Shown one piece after another: positions 8,386 through 17,574 of a DNA stretch of 60,742 bases (its first letter is position 1; every line of letters begins with the position of its first letter). The position numbers and the translations under genes are program-made. This DNA is from RGIG8306 sp964566025. Lineage in GTDB: Bacteria; Bacillota; Clostridia; Lachnospirales; Lachnospiraceae. Location of the stretch: assembly GCA_964566025.1 (NCBI GenBank), contig CAZMHF010000008.1, positions 1 to 60,742 on the forward strand, in the 5' to 3' direction. The notes beneath the pieces were generated by a model. That model searched no databases. It worked only from the letters and a program-made list of their open reading frames with translations, and was not told the origin of the DNA.

Positions 8386-9126
8386 TTACATTGCCATTCC
8401 GCCATCAACACAAATTACTTGACCCGTAATATAGTTTGCTTGCTCAGATACTAAAAACAACACCGTTTCTGCAATATCCTTCGGTAATCCAAATCGCTTC
8501 ATTGGTATATTTTCAATAACTTTTTCTTTAATCGCTTCTGATAGCACTTCCGTCATTTCTGTTGCAATAAATCCTGGTGCAATCGCATTTACCGTAATTC
8601 CACGACTTGCCAATTCTCGTGCCAGTGATTTTGTCAATCCAATCATACCTGCCTTCGATGCGCAATAATTTGATTGCCCTGCATTTCCCATCACACCAGA
8701 AACAGAGGTCATATTAACGATTCTTCCACCTCTTTGCTTAATCATTTGTCTCGAAACAGCTTTCGCGCAATTAAATGCACCCTTTAAATTCGTTTTAATG
8801 ACGACATCGAAATCCTCTTCGCTCATTTTCATAATAAGATTGTCACGTGTAATTCCCGCATTGTTAATCAGAATATCAATGCGCCCTTGTTTTTTGATAA
8901 CATCATCTAGAAAGGCACTTGCACTCTCGAAGTTTGACACATCGCATTGGATTGCTTCGCCACCGCCACCCTCTTTTTTGATTGCCTCTACAACGAGCTT
9001 CGCTTTTTCCTCTGAGCCATTATAATTTACAATCACATAAGCACCAGCTCTTCCTAAGCGAATCGCAATTTCTTTTCCTATTCCACGACTTGCCCCCGTT
9101 ACAACCGCAATTTTCCCTGTCAACAT
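8386..9126 (-). CDS. fabG: 3-oxoacyl-ACP reductase FabG
   Basis: NADPH-dependent short-chain dehydrogenase of 246 residues that reduces 3-oxoacyl-ACP. The cofactor motif GASRGIGKEI is at 11-20 and NNAG at 88-91. The catalytic residues are S141, Y154 and K158 (YCASK). Its start overlaps the end of fabD by seven bases, and its ribosome site AAAGGAG lies inside fabD, showing translational coupling. Confidence 0.95.
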   Translation of the reverse strand: MLTGKIAVVTGASRGIGKEIAIRLGRAGAYVIVNYNGSEEKAKLVVEAIKKEGGGGEAIQCDVSNFESASAFLDDVIKKQGRIDILINNAGITRDNLIMKMSEEDFDVVIKTNLKGAFNCAKAVSRQMIKQRGGRIVNMTSVSGVMGNAGQSNYCASKAGMIGLTKSLARELASRGITVNAIAPGFIATEMTEVLSEAIKEKVIENIPMKRFGLPKDIAETVLFLVSEQANYITGQVICVDGGMAM

Positions 9127-10043
9127 ACAATCTCCTTTGCTACCTTTTCGATATCTTCTACCTTTTCTATATTAAAAATTCGTACCGAACGATTAATCTT
9201 CTTTATAAATCCCGCCAATGTTTTGCCAGGCCCAATTTCAACGAACGTATCCACGCCGTTTGCTATCATGCACTCTACGCTTTGTTGCCATCTCACTGAT
9301 GAATACACTTGCTTTTCTAGCAATGGCTTAATTTCTTCTTTTTGAGTTACTTCCGTTGCTGTAACATTTGAAACGTACGGAATCCTAGGCATTGTTATTT
9401 CGATTTCTTCTAAGACTTTTCCTAGTTTTTCCCCAGCCCCCTTTAGCATTGTTGAATGAAATGGCCCACTAACATTAAGAGAAATTACACGTCTTGCGCC
9501 CGCCTCTTTTAACGCCTCACCTGCTTGATCAACTGCTTCCTTTTTCCCAGAAATAACGATTTGACCAGGGCAATTATAGTTAGCAATTTCGACTCCTTCT
9601 ATTGGTGCAATAACGGCTTCTATTTTTTCTACTTCCATCCCCAAAACGGCTGCCATACCGCCTAAACCAAATGGAACTTCTTTTTGCATTAATATACCTC
9701 TTTGTCGAACGGTTTTTATTGCATCCTTCTCTCCAATCGCTCCTACAGCAAACAAGGCGCAATACTCGCCCAAACTAAGCCCTGCACTTATTGATGGGTA
9801 AATGCCTGCTTCCATAAGCACTTTTGTCATAACAATGCTTGTTGCAACCATGGCTACTTGTGTATATTCTGTTTGATTTAATTTTTCATTTTCCACAAAA
9901 CATAATTCAGGAAGAGAAAATCCCAACCACTCACTTGCCTGATCAAACAACGTCTTTCCCACACTCGTCTTTTCATAGAAATCTTTCCCCATTCCACAAA
10001 CCTGTGCACCTTGCCCTGGGTATATAAATGCGATTTTACTCAT
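9120..10043 (-). CDS. fabD: Malonyl-CoA:ACP malonyltransferase FabD
   Basis: Acyltransferase of 307 residues that loads malonate onto ACP. The N-terminal FIYPGQGAQ motif is at 7-15. The nucleophilic serine is S90 in GLSLGEY, where most family members have GHSLGE, so the histidine beside the serine is replaced by leucine. The second catalytic residue is H196 in GPFHSTML. Otherwise the protein looks intact and of normal length. It is followed by fabG with a seven-base overlap. Confidence 0.93.
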   Translation of the reverse strand: MSKIAFIYPGQGAQVCGMGKDFYEKTSVGKTLFDQASEWLGFSLPELCFVENEKLNQTEYTQVAMVATSIVMTKVLMEAGIYPSISAGLSLGEYCALFAVGAIGEKDAIKTVRQRGILMQKEVPFGLGGMAAVLGMEVEKIEAVIAPIEGVEIANYNCPGQIVISGKKEAVDQAGEALKEAGARRVISLNVSGPFHSTMLKGAGEKLGKVLEEIEITMPRIPYVSNVTATEVTQKEEIKPLLEKQVYSSVRWQQSVECMIANGVDTFVEIGPGKTLAGFIKKINRSVRIFNIEKVEDIEKVAKEIVC

Positions 10044-10055
10044 TGTATTCCTCCA

Positions 10056-10982
10056 TTAGTTAATGCCTAATAACGCCTCAGCCTCATTGACAATTTCTAA
10101 AATAATCTCTTTGCATGTTTGCTCTTGCTTAATTAACCCTGCAATTTGTCCCGCCATTAGCGTGCCCGAATGAACATCTCCATCCACGACTGCATTACGC
10201 AATGCTCCCAATGTTAAATATTCTAATTCTTCAAAACTTTTGCCTTCTGCTTCTAAGCGCACATATTCGCGACTCATTTGATTGCGCAATCCTCTTACTG
10301 GATGTCCATGACTTCTTCCTGTTACAACGGAGTCAATATCTTTTGCTTTAATGATTTTGTTTTTATAATTTTGGTGAACAATACATTCCTTTGCCACCAA
10401 AAAACGCGTACCAATCTGTCCACCGCAAGCTCCTAGCATAAAGGTAGCCGCTAATCCCCTTCCATCGCCAATTCCTCCTGCGGCGACAACTGGAATACTA
10501 ACTGCATCAACGATTTGTGGAACAAGTGTCATGGTTGTTGACTCACCAATATGGCCACCTGCTTCATATCCTTCTGCTACGATTGCATCTGCACCTCGCT
10601 TTTCCATCCGCTTTGCCATGGCAACCGAGGCAACAACTGGAATGACTTTAATGCCAGCTGCTTTCCACATTTCTATATATTTTTCGGGACTTCCAGCCCC
10701 CGTCGTTACAATGCCTACGCCTTCCTCTACAATGACTTTTGCCACATCATCTGTATAAGGACTCATAAGCATAATATTCACTCCAAATGGTTTTTTTGTG
10801 ATTGCTTTTACTTTCTGTATATATTCTCGAACTACCTCTGAAGGTGCATTTGCACCGCCAATCAAGCCTAATCCACCCGCTTCCGATACGGCTGCAGCCA
10901 AATTATATTCTGCCACCCATGCCATCCCTCCTTGGATAATAGGGTATTCAATTCCTAATAGCTCTGTAATTCTCGTTTTCAT
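10056..10982 (-). CDS. fabK: Enoyl-ACP reductase II FabK
   Basis: FMN-containing TIM-barrel reductase of 308 residues that completes the elongation cycle. It shows PIIQGGMAWV near residue 14, the AEGYEAGGHIGE loop with the family histidine, AAGGIGDGRG and GTRFLVAKEC. Length matches FabK. No fabI homologue is present in the window, so this is probably the operon's enoyl reductase. GGAGG precedes the ATG. A longer paralogue with a cysteine-rich tail is encoded near the end of the operon (2076-3146). Confidence 0.9.
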   Translation of the reverse strand: MKTRITELLGIEYPIIQGGMAWVAEYNLAAAVSEAGGLGLIGGANAPSEVVREYIQKVKAITKKPFGVNIMLMSPYTDDVAKVIVEEGVGIVTTGAGSPEKYIEMWKAAGIKVIPVVASVAMAKRMEKRGADAIVAEGYEAGGHIGESTTMTLVPQIVDAVSIPVVAAGGIGDGRGLAATFMLGACGGQIGTRFLVAKECIVHQNYKNKIIKAKDIDSVVTGRSHGHPVRGLRNQMSREYVRLEAEGKSFEELEYLTLGALRNAVVDGDVHSGTLMAGQIAGLIKQEQTCKEIILEIVNEAEALLGIN

Positions 10983-11011
10983 CTTCTTCCTCCACTAGTA
11001 GATATAGAGGC

Positions 11012-11245
11012 TTACGCCTCTACACCCTTTGCTTTTAAATATTCCATAACTTCCCCTACAGTCGTTAAGGTTTGCAAATCTTCTGCTGGAATTTCTACAG
11101 AATACTCATCTTCTAATGCCATAACTAATTCAAATAAATCCAATGAATCTGCACCTAAATCCTCTTTAAATGAGGATGTGATTTGAATTGCATCCATTTC
11201 AACACTTAATTGCTCTGCAATAATTTCCTTCATCTTCTCTAGCAT
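11012..11245 (-). CDS. acpP: Acyl carrier protein
   Basis: Acidic four-helix carrier of 77 residues. The phosphopantetheine attachment site is S34 in the GADSLDLFELVMALEDEY segment. It carries the growing acyl chain for all the Fab enzymes of the operon. AAGGAG precedes the ATG. Its place between fabH and fabK matches the streptococcal arrangement. Confidence 0.96.
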   Translation of the reverse strand: MLEKMKEIIAEQLSVEMDAIQITSSFKEDLGADSLDLFELVMALEDEYSVEIPAEDLQTLTTVGEVMEYLKAKGVEA

Positions 11246-11295
11246 ACGTTTCTCTCCTTATTTTTATTTATATTAAAGGGGGTTTCCCTTGAATA

Positions 11296-12267
11296 TCACC
11301 ATTCGAGCACTATCGCTCCCCATGTGAGTCCACCACCAAATCCAGCTAATATGACCTTTTGCCCTTTTTGCAATCTTTCATTACGGTTCATTTCGTCCAA
11401 CAACAGCGGAATCGAACCTGCTGATGTATTTCCAAACTGTCCAATATTCATAGGGAATTTGCAAATCGGCTGTTTAAGTTTTTTGGCGATAGACTCAACA
11501 ATTCGATAATTTGCTTGATGCAAAATAATATGGTCTATGTCCTCTATCGTTAGATCTGCTTCTTGTAGTAACTGTGTAATGCTATTAGAAACTTCTTTGA
11601 CAGCAAACTTAAATACCTCTTGACCATTCATTTTGATGTATCCCAATTGAGGCTCTTTCTTCATCGTAAAATTATTATTGCTTCTTGCCAGACAAGATAG
11701 TACGCCTCCTTTTTCGCCATCCGATTTCATAAGCAAATGGATTAAACCTCGCTCACTTGCTCGCACAACGACGGCACCCGCTCCATCTCCAAAAAGGATA
11801 CATGTACTGCGGTCTTGCCAATCAACCAATTTACTCAGTGCGTCTGCGCCAATTACTAAAATGGTTTTGTATATACCTGCTTTTATAAATGCCTGCGCAC
11901 TTGCTAATGCAAACACAAATCCCGAACAAGCCGCACTAATATCAAATGCCACTGCATTCTTTGCTTTAAGTATACCTTGAACTTCACATGCTGTACTTGG
12001 GAAACATTTCTCTGGCGAAGATGTTCCTACCAAAACCAGATCAATTTCCACCGCAGAAACATTCGCATTTTCTAGAGCGTTCTTAGCTGCTTGTGCAGAC
12101 ATAAACGTCGTTCCTTCCGCTTCTTCCGAGGAAATATGTCTTTCCTTGATTCCTGTTCTACTTATTATCCACTCATCATTTGTTTCCACATATTTAGCCA
12201 AATCATCATTTGTTATGATTTGCTTTGGCACATATGATCCAGTTCCTATTATTTCGCAAGTAGTCAT
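11296..12267 (-). CDS. fabH: 3-oxoacyl-ACP synthase III FabH
   Basis: Initiating condensing enzyme of 323 residues that joins an acyl-CoA primer to malonyl-ACP. The active-site triad is C114 (SAACSGF), H250 (ILHQAN) and N280 (GQFGNTSAGS). It is the first gene of the fab operon, directly behind a promoter with a palindromic operator. The start at 12267 is fixed by an in-frame stop (TAA) just upstream, yet the only Shine-Dalgarno-like bases (AAGG) abut the ATG, so initiation is unusual or inefficient. Confidence 0.94.
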   Translation of the reverse strand: MTTCEIIGTGSYVPKQIITNDDLAKYVETNDEWIISRTGIKERHISSEEAEGTTFMSAQAAKNALENANVSAVEIDLVLVGTSSPEKCFPSTACEVQGILKAKNAVAFDISAACSGFVFALASAQAFIKAGIYKTILVIGADALSKLVDWQDRSTCILFGDGAGAVVVRASERGLIHLLMKSDGEKGGVLSCLARSNNNFTMKKEPQLGYIKMNGQEVFKFAVKEVSNSITQLLQEADLTIEDIDHIILHQANYRIVESIAKKLKQPICKFPMNIGQFGNTSAGSIPLLLDEMNRNERLQKGQKVILAGFGGGLTWGAIVLEW

Positions 12268-12289
12268 CCTTATTTAATCCATTCATATT

Positions 12290-12318
12290 ATTTTAAAGTC
12301 AATTTGTTTTAGTTTCAA
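12290..12318 (-). promoter_or_regulatory. fab operon promoter
   Basis: TTGAAA (12313-12318) and TAAAAT (12290-12295) on the minus strand are separated by exactly 17 bases, about 22 bases ahead of the fabH start. The -35 abuts and slightly overlaps the FabT-like palindrome. Confidence 0.75.
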
Positions 12319-12340
12319 ATTGTTTGACCTTCAAATAATT
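12318..12340. promoter_or_regulatory. FabT-like operator palindrome
   Basis: A 23-base perfect inverted repeat of the form AATT-N-TTTGA-N3-TCAAA-N-AATT touches the -35 of the fabH promoter. The core fits the published streptococcal FabT site (TTTGA...TCAAA). The operon encodes a MarR-family FabT-like regulator at its far end, so autogenous repression is the natural reading. Confidence 0.72.
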
Positions 12341-12430
12341 ATTTTATAGACTCTTTCGTTCTTTGTCAAGCAAAAACAAAAAGAACGCTGAATTTTCAAC
12401 GCTCTTCTTGTTTTTCTTGTAAATTGCTTA

Positions 12431-12606
12431 TTACAGGTCTGGGTCTGGAAGTATCTGATAATACATGTATTCTCCACCTTCTTTTGCTTCAAGATAGATT
12501 ACATAACCGAAAATTTTACGCTATCAAAATCTTTTTTAGGTATTACGAGCGCTTCTATTAGTGATACACTTATGTTTAGTTGTTCACCAAATGGAGTCCT
12601 TTCTTA
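12431..12606 (-). pseudogene. Frameshifted relic of a small gene
   Basis: Two overlapping minus-strand frames read like one short protein. The first (about 12515-12606) gives PFGEQLNISVSLIEALVIPK and then runs into a stop. The second continues after a one-base shift near 12510 with FGYVIYLEAKEGGEYMYYQI and ends at the TAA at 12431-12433. There is no start codon after the preceding in-frame stop. I do not recognise the family. The rest of the gap between fabH and proA holds the operon promoter and the hairpin at 12625-12655. Confidence 0.4.
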
Positions 12607-12624
12607 AACGACACGTTCATTTTT

Positions 12625-12655
12625 AAACGCCTAGCAGATAATCTGTTAGGCGTTT
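12625..12655. terminator. Strong hairpin after proA
   Basis: AAACGCCTA pairs with TAGGCGTTT, and the stem continues inward with GCAGA/TCTGT (one G-T pair) around a TAA loop. It starts four bases past the proA stop. The T-run is better on the plus strand (TTTTCTTT) than on the minus strand (TTT then A-rich), so as a proA terminator it is somewhat imperfect. Confidence 0.6.
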
Positions 12656-12658
12656 TCT

Positions 12659-13942
12659 TTATAAATCTTTATGTGTAAATTGCTTTTTACCATTACTATA
12701 GTCTTCTACAATATGTCCATTTCCAGTTAGTATATACTTATAGGTGACCAATCCATCTAATCCTACCGGTCCTCTTGCATGTAATTTCCCCGTACTAATT
12801 CCAACTTCTGCACCAAACCCATAGCGATAACCATCTGCAAATCGCGTCGAACAATTTCGATACACGCCTGCACTATCTACCATTTGTACAAAGAATTTTG
12901 CAGCCTCATCGTCCTTTGTCAAAATACAATCCGTGTGATGCGATCCAAAGTAATTAATATGCTCTATTGCTTCCTTTATATCTCCTACGATTTTTATCGA
13001 AAGCTCCATATCATTGTATTCTTTTCCAAATTCATCTTCATCTAATAGCCCTATTTCTTCGCCAACAATGGCCTTTACTTCTTGTGTTCCGTTCATTTTT
13101 ATTTTTTCACCCATGCACACCTGTGCAATAGCTGGTAAAAACCACTCTGCAATATCCCTGTGAATAAGCAATGTCTCCACCGCGTTACAGGCAGCTGGAT
13201 AATTCTTTTTCGCATCAACTATAACGCTTAATGCTAATTCAGGATCTAAATCTTTATCAACATAAATGTGACAAATCCCACTTGAGTGCCCCATCACTGG
13301 AATCTTTGTGTTGTCCATAATATGTTGTACAAAGCGATTGCTTCCTCGAGGAATTAGCAAATCCACTTCTCCGTCACACTTTAAAAGCTCATCAATCTCA
13401 TTATGTAACTGAGCTTGCATTAGACAATCTGCAGGCAAATCCGCTTCTATGACCGCTTCTTTGATTATATCAAATAAGACTCTATTGGTATGCGTTGTTT
13501 CCTTTCCACCTTTCAAAATGGCACAATTTCCACTTTTTATACATAGCGAAGCCACTTGCACCATTGCATCTGGACGTGCTTCGAAAATTACACCAATAAC
13601 GCCAATTGGCACACTGATTTTCCGTAGCAAGAGAGCCTCGTCCAATTGGCGATTCATCAAAACATGTCCAATCGGATCATCCAACAATTTAAGTTCCAGT
13701 ACACCGCCAATACTATCTGCTAACTTTTTTTCATTGTATAATAATCTTTTTTTTGTTGCCTCTGCAACGTCATTTTTTTCTGCAAATCGCATATCCCTTG
13801 TATTTGCCTCAAAGATCTCTTCTTTATGTTTTTCAAGAGCGATAGCGATCAAGTTTAACGCATGATTTCTTTGTTCAATAGAAGATGCCGCCAATACAGG
13901 CGCGCTTTTTTTCATTCTTACTGCTTCTTCCTTTATTGTCAC
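12659..13942 (-). CDS. proA: Glutamate-5-semialdehyde dehydrogenase (gamma-glutamyl phosphate reductase)
   Basis: NADPH-dependent enzyme of 427 residues, the second step of proline synthesis from glutamate. Family marks are IGVIFEARPDAMVQ (about 114-127), the cofactor segment KGGKE (144-148) and the catalytic cysteine C252 in YPAACNAVETLL. The start codon is GTG, fixed by AGGAGG nine bases upstream. The usual partner proB is not next to it in this window. The gene is transcribed alone, between the tuf terminator and its own hairpin. Confidence 0.94.
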   Translation of the reverse strand: MTIKEEAVRMKKSAPVLAASSIEQRNHALNLIAIALEKHKEEIFEANTRDMRFAEKNDVAEATKKRLLYNEKKLADSIGGVLELKLLDDPIGHVLMNRQLDEALLLRKISVPIGVIGVIFEARPDAMVQVASLCIKSGNCAILKGGKETTHTNRVLFDIIKEAVIEADLPADCLMQAQLHNEIDELLKCDGEVDLLIPRGSNRFVQHIMDNTKIPVMGHSSGICHIYVDKDLDPELALSVIVDAKKNYPAACNAVETLLIHRDIAEWFLPAIAQVCMGEKIKMNGTQEVKAIVGEEIGLLDEDEFGKEYNDMELSIKIVGDIKEAIEHINYFGSHHTDCILTKDDEAAKFFVQMVDSAGVYRNCSTRFADGYRYGFGAEVGISTGKLHARGPVGLDGLVTYKYILTGNGHIVEDYSNGKKQFTHKDL

Positions 13943-14018
13943 TCTGTCGATCCTCCTAATTACATTTTCATTGCTTTATCAATTATATCACAACGCTTTT
14001 TTTTTTGCATTAAAAAAA

Positions 14019-14044
14019 GCCGTAACCCTTATTAGGGTTACGGC
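14019..14044 (-). terminator. tuf terminator
   Basis: A perfect 11-base-pair stem (GCCGTAACCCT with its complement, four-base loop) is followed on the minus strand by seven T residues. It lies 30 bases beyond the tuf stop codon. Confidence 0.92.
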
Positions 14045-14073
14045 CAAATATTTGTTATCGCATATAATAATGA

Positions 14074-15267
14074 TTATTCGATAATTGTAGCAACTCTTCC
14101 TGAACCAACTGTACGTCCACCTTCACGGATAGCGAAACGAAGACCTTGCTCCATAGCGATTGGGTGAATTAATTCAACTGTCATCTCTACGTTGTCACCA
14201 GGCATACACATTTCTGTGCCTTCTGGTAAGTTACAAAGACCTGTTACGTCTGTTGTACGGAAATAGAATTGTGGTCTGTAGTTGTTGAAGAAAGGAGTAT
14301 GACGTCCACCTTCATCTTTTGTTAATACATACACTTGAGAAGTGAATTTTGTATTACATTTTACAGAACCTGGTTTAACTAGACATTGTCCTCTTTCGAT
14401 TTCTGTTCTTTGAACACCACGAAGAAGAGCACCAATGTTATCACCAGCTTGAGCTTCATCAAGTAATTTACGGAACATTTCGATACCAGTAACAACTACT
14501 TTACGAGACTCTTCTTTGATACCAACAATTTCAACTTCATCGGCAACGTGAAGCATACCACGCTCAACACGACCGGTAGCAACTGTACCACGTCCTGTAA
14601 TTGAGAAAACGTCCTCGATTGGCATAAGGAATGGTTGATCTGTAGCACGAACTGGATCTGGAACTGTCTCATCAACAGCCTTCATAAGTTCAAGGATTTT
14701 ATCTCCCCATTCGCTATTTGGATCTTCAAGAGCTTTAAGAGCTGAACCTTGGATGATTGGTGTATCATCGCCTGGGAACTCATACTCATTTAGAAGTTCT
14801 CTGATTTCCATATCTACTAATTCAAGTAATTCTTCATCGTCTACCAGATCACATTTGTTCATGAATACTACGATGTAAGGAACACCTACCTGACGTGAAA
14901 GTAAGATATGCTCTCTTGTTTGTGCCATAACACCATCTGTTGCAGCAACAACTAAGATAGCGCCGTCCATTTGAGCAGCACCAGTGATCATGTTCTTTAC
15001 ATAATCGGCATGGCCTGGACAGTCAACGTGTGCATAATGACGGTTTTCTGTCTCATACTCAACGTGAGAAGTAGAAATTGTGATACCACGTTCTCTTTCT
15101 TCTGGAGCCTTATCGATATTTTCGAATGCAACTGCTTGTCCAGTACCGAGTCTTACATTAAGTGTTTTTGTAATAGCTGCTGTTAATGTTGTTTTACCAT
15201 GATCTACGTGACCAATCGTACCAATGTTACAATGTGTTTTTGTTCTTTCAAACTTAGCTTTAGACAT
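14074..15267 (-). CDS. tuf: Translation elongation factor Tu
   Basis: GTPase of 397 residues that delivers aminoacyl-tRNA to the ribosome. It shows the P-loop GHVDHGKTT, the switch II DCPGHADYVKNM and the NKCD base-recognition motif, followed by two beta-barrel domains ending in GRTVGSGRVATIIE. I use the ATG at 15267 (MSKAKFERTK), which follows TAGGAGG and gives the family's normal length; the frame stays open 24 codons further upstream but without support. It follows fusA and also has its own strong promoter. Confidence 0.97.
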   Translation of the reverse strand: MSKAKFERTKTHCNIGTIGHVDHGKTTLTAAITKTLNVRLGTGQAVAFENIDKAPEERERGITISTSHVEYETENRHYAHVDCPGHADYVKNMITGAAQMDGAILVVAATDGVMAQTREHILLSRQVGVPYIVVFMNKCDLVDDEELLELVDMEIRELLNEYEFPGDDTPIIQGSALKALEDPNSEWGDKILELMKAVDETVPDPVRATDQPFLMPIEDVFSITGRGTVATGRVERGMLHVADEVEIVGIKEESRKVVVTGIEMFRKLLDEAQAGDNIGALLRGVQRTEIERGQCLVKPGSVKCNTKFTSQVYVLTKDEGGRHTPFFNNYRPQFYFRTTDVTGLCNLPEGTEMCMPGDNVEMTVELIHPIAMEQGLRFAIREGGRTVGSGRVATIIE

Positions 15268-15337
15268 CTTGTTCAATCCTCCTAAATTATTATGGCTTTT
15301 CGCCTTTATTATGATTGCTCGAAAGCAGGATAAAGTC

Positions 15338-15366
15338 ATTATATTTCATTTATAATTATTTATCAA
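15338..15366 (-). promoter_or_regulatory. tuf promoter
   Basis: TTGATA (15361-15366) and a perfect TATAAT (15338-15343) on the minus strand are 17 bases apart. They allow EF-Tu to be made in excess over the upstream str operon genes. A hairpin without a T-run at 15389-15411 lies between fusA and this promoter. Confidence 0.85.
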
Positions 15367-15423
15367 GCCTATTTCGAGATGATTATGGATATTTCACACA
15401 AGTGTGAATATACTCATTTAAAA

Positions 15424-17544
15424 TTATTTACCGTTCTTTTCAGAAAGAACTTTTTCTTGTACAGATTTTGGAACTGGCTCATATTTATCAAAGAACATCG
15501 AGTAGTTACCACGACCTTGTGTCTTTGAACGAAGGTCTGTTGCATATCCGAACATTTCAGATAGTGGAACAAATCCTTTAATCAATTTTCCGCCGCCAAC
15601 ATCATCCATACCTTCGATACGTCCACGACGAGAATTGATATCACCAATTACATCGCCCATGTAATCTTCAGGAGTTGTTACTTCTACTTTCATAACTGGC
15701 TCAAGTAGAACGGCTCCTGCTTTTTGCATCGCTTCTTTGAATGCTAGTGAACCAGCAATCTTAAATGCCATTTCACTTGAATCGACTTCATGGTATGAAC
15801 CATCATAAACATTTGCACGAATACCAAGCACTGGGAAACCGCCAAGAATACCTGCTTTTGACGCTTCTTCAATACCTGCTCCAATTGCTGGAATGTATTC
15901 TTTAGGAATCGCACCACCAACTACCGTTGAAACAAATTCGAATATTTTTTCTGAATTCGCATCCATAGGCTCGAATTTAACCTTACAATGTCCGTATTGA
16001 CCACGTCCACCAGATTGCTTTGCATACTTGCTATCCACTTCAACAGCTTTTGTGAATGTTTCTTTGTAAGCAACTTGTGGCGCACCTACATTCGCTTCTA
16101 CTTTAAACTCGCGAAGCAAACGATCAACAATGATTTCAAGATGAAGCTCGCCCATACCCGAAATAATCGTTTGGCCAGTTTCAACATTTGAATGTACGCG
16201 GAAGGTTGGATCTTCTTCTGCAAGTTTTGCCAATGCTTCGCCCATCTTGTCTTGACTTGCTTTTGTTTTTGGTTCAATCGCAATATCAATAACTGGCTCT
16301 GGGAATTCCATTGACTCTAAGATAACAGGTGAAGACTCTGCACTAAGTGTGTCACCTGTTGTCGTAAATTTGAAACCTACGGCAGCAGCGATATCACCTG
16401 CGTATACTTTGTCTAATTCTTGTCTCTTATTTGCATGCATCTGTAAGATACGGCCTACACGCTCTTTTTTATTTTTTGTGGCATTTAGAATATATGAACC
16501 TGAGTTCATTGATCCTGAATACACACGGAAGAATGCTAGTTTTCCAACGAAAGGATCTGTCATGATTTTGAAAGCTAACGCAGAAAATGGTTCTTCATCA
16601 GAAGAATGTCTTACTACTTCGTTTCCATCCTCATCAACACCTGTGATGGATTCAATGTCAGTTGGTGCTGGCATGAATTCAACAATAGCATCTAATAGTT
16701 TTTGAACACCTCTGTTACGATATGCTGTACCGCAAAGTACAGGAATAATTTGAACAGCGATTGTTGCTTTACGCAACGCTTTTTTTAGTTCTTCATTTGA
16801 TGGCTCATCGCCTTCTAAATAAAGCATCATTAGCTCGTCATCTGTTTCGCAGATTGACTCAACTAGGTTCAAACGATATTCATCAGCTAAATCTTTCATA
16901 TCTTCAGGGATTGGTTCGATAGTAACGTTTTCTCCCTTATCATCATGATAAATATACGCTTGCATTTCGAAAAGGTCGATAACGCCTTTAAATTCGTCTT
17001 CTTTGCCAATTGGCACTTGAATTGGAACCGCATTATGTCCTAATCTTGATTTGATCATTTCAACAGCACGATAAAAATCAGCACCTAGGATATCCATCTT
17101 ATTGATGAATGCCATTCTTGGTACGTTATATTTATCTGCTTGACGCCAAACGTTTTCAGATTGAGGCTCAACGCCACCCTTTGCACAGAAAACGCCTACA
17201 GCACTATCAAGTACACGTAGTGAACGCTCAACCTCAACTGTGAAGTCAACGTGTCCTGGTGTATCAATAATATTAATACGGTTTTCTAAAGCACCTGGTG
17301 CTTGTTTTGTTTCTTTCTGAAGCGTCCAATGACAAGTAGTCGCTGCGGATGTAATTGTGATACCTCTTTCTTGTTCCTGCTCCATCCAGTCCATCGTAGC
17401 AGTTCCTTCATGAGTATCACCAATTTTGTAATTTACACCGGTATAATACAAAATACGCTCAGTTAATGTTGTTTTCCCTGCATCAATGTGAGCCATAATA
17501 CCGATATTTCTGGTTCTCTCTAGTGGATATTCTCTCCCAGCCAT
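15424..17544 (-). CDS. fusA: Translation elongation factor G
   Basis: Five-domain GTPase of 706 residues that drives ribosomal translocation. The P-loop AHIDAGKTT is at 18-26, followed by switch II DTPGHVDFTVEVERSLR and the NKMD motif. The C-terminal domains IV-V include GGRGQYGHCKVKF and the RRGRIEGM segment. Length is normal. AGGAGG lies ahead of the ATG. It lies in the conserved order rpsL-rpsG-fusA-tuf. Confidence 0.97.
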   Translation of the reverse strand: MAGREYPLERTRNIGIMAHIDAGKTTLTERILYYTGVNYKIGDTHEGTATMDWMEQEQERGITITSAATTCHWTLQKETKQAPGALENRINIIDTPGHVDFTVEVERSLRVLDSAVGVFCAKGGVEPQSENVWRQADKYNVPRMAFINKMDILGADFYRAVEMIKSRLGHNAVPIQVPIGKEDEFKGVIDLFEMQAYIYHDDKGENVTIEPIPEDMKDLADEYRLNLVESICETDDELMMLYLEGDEPSNEELKKALRKATIAVQIIPVLCGTAYRNRGVQKLLDAIVEFMPAPTDIESITGVDEDGNEVVRHSSDEEPFSALAFKIMTDPFVGKLAFFRVYSGSMNSGSYILNATKNKKERVGRILQMHANKRQELDKVYAGDIAAAVGFKFTTTGDTLSAESSPVILESMEFPEPVIDIAIEPKTKASQDKMGEALAKLAEEDPTFRVHSNVETGQTIISGMGELHLEIIVDRLLREFKVEANVGAPQVAYKETFTKAVEVDSKYAKQSGGRGQYGHCKVKFEPMDANSEKIFEFVSTVVGGAIPKEYIPAIGAGIEEASKAGILGGFPVLGIRANVYDGSYHEVDSSEMAFKIAGSLAFKEAMQKAGAVLLEPVMKVEVTTPEDYMGDVIGDINSRRGRIEGMDDVGGGKLIKGFVPLSEMFGYATDLRSKTQGRGNYSMFFDKYEPVPKSVQEKVLSEKNGK

Positions 17545-17574
17545 GGTATTCCTCCTTTAAATTATGCAGAAAGA

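Noticed and set aside
12375..12420. Apparent hairpin AACGCT...AACGCT upstream of the fab promoter
   Set aside because: The two copies are direct, not inverted, so they do not form a stem.
15268..15339. Upstream extension of tuf by 24 codons
   Set aside because: The frame is open, but AGGAGG and family length fix the start at 15267, and the extension contains the promoter -10.
15389..15411. Terminator between fusA and tuf
   Set aside because: There is a stem (ATATTTCACAC with GTGTGAATAT) but no T-run on either side in the right direction, so I list it only as a hairpin in the tuf promoter entry.
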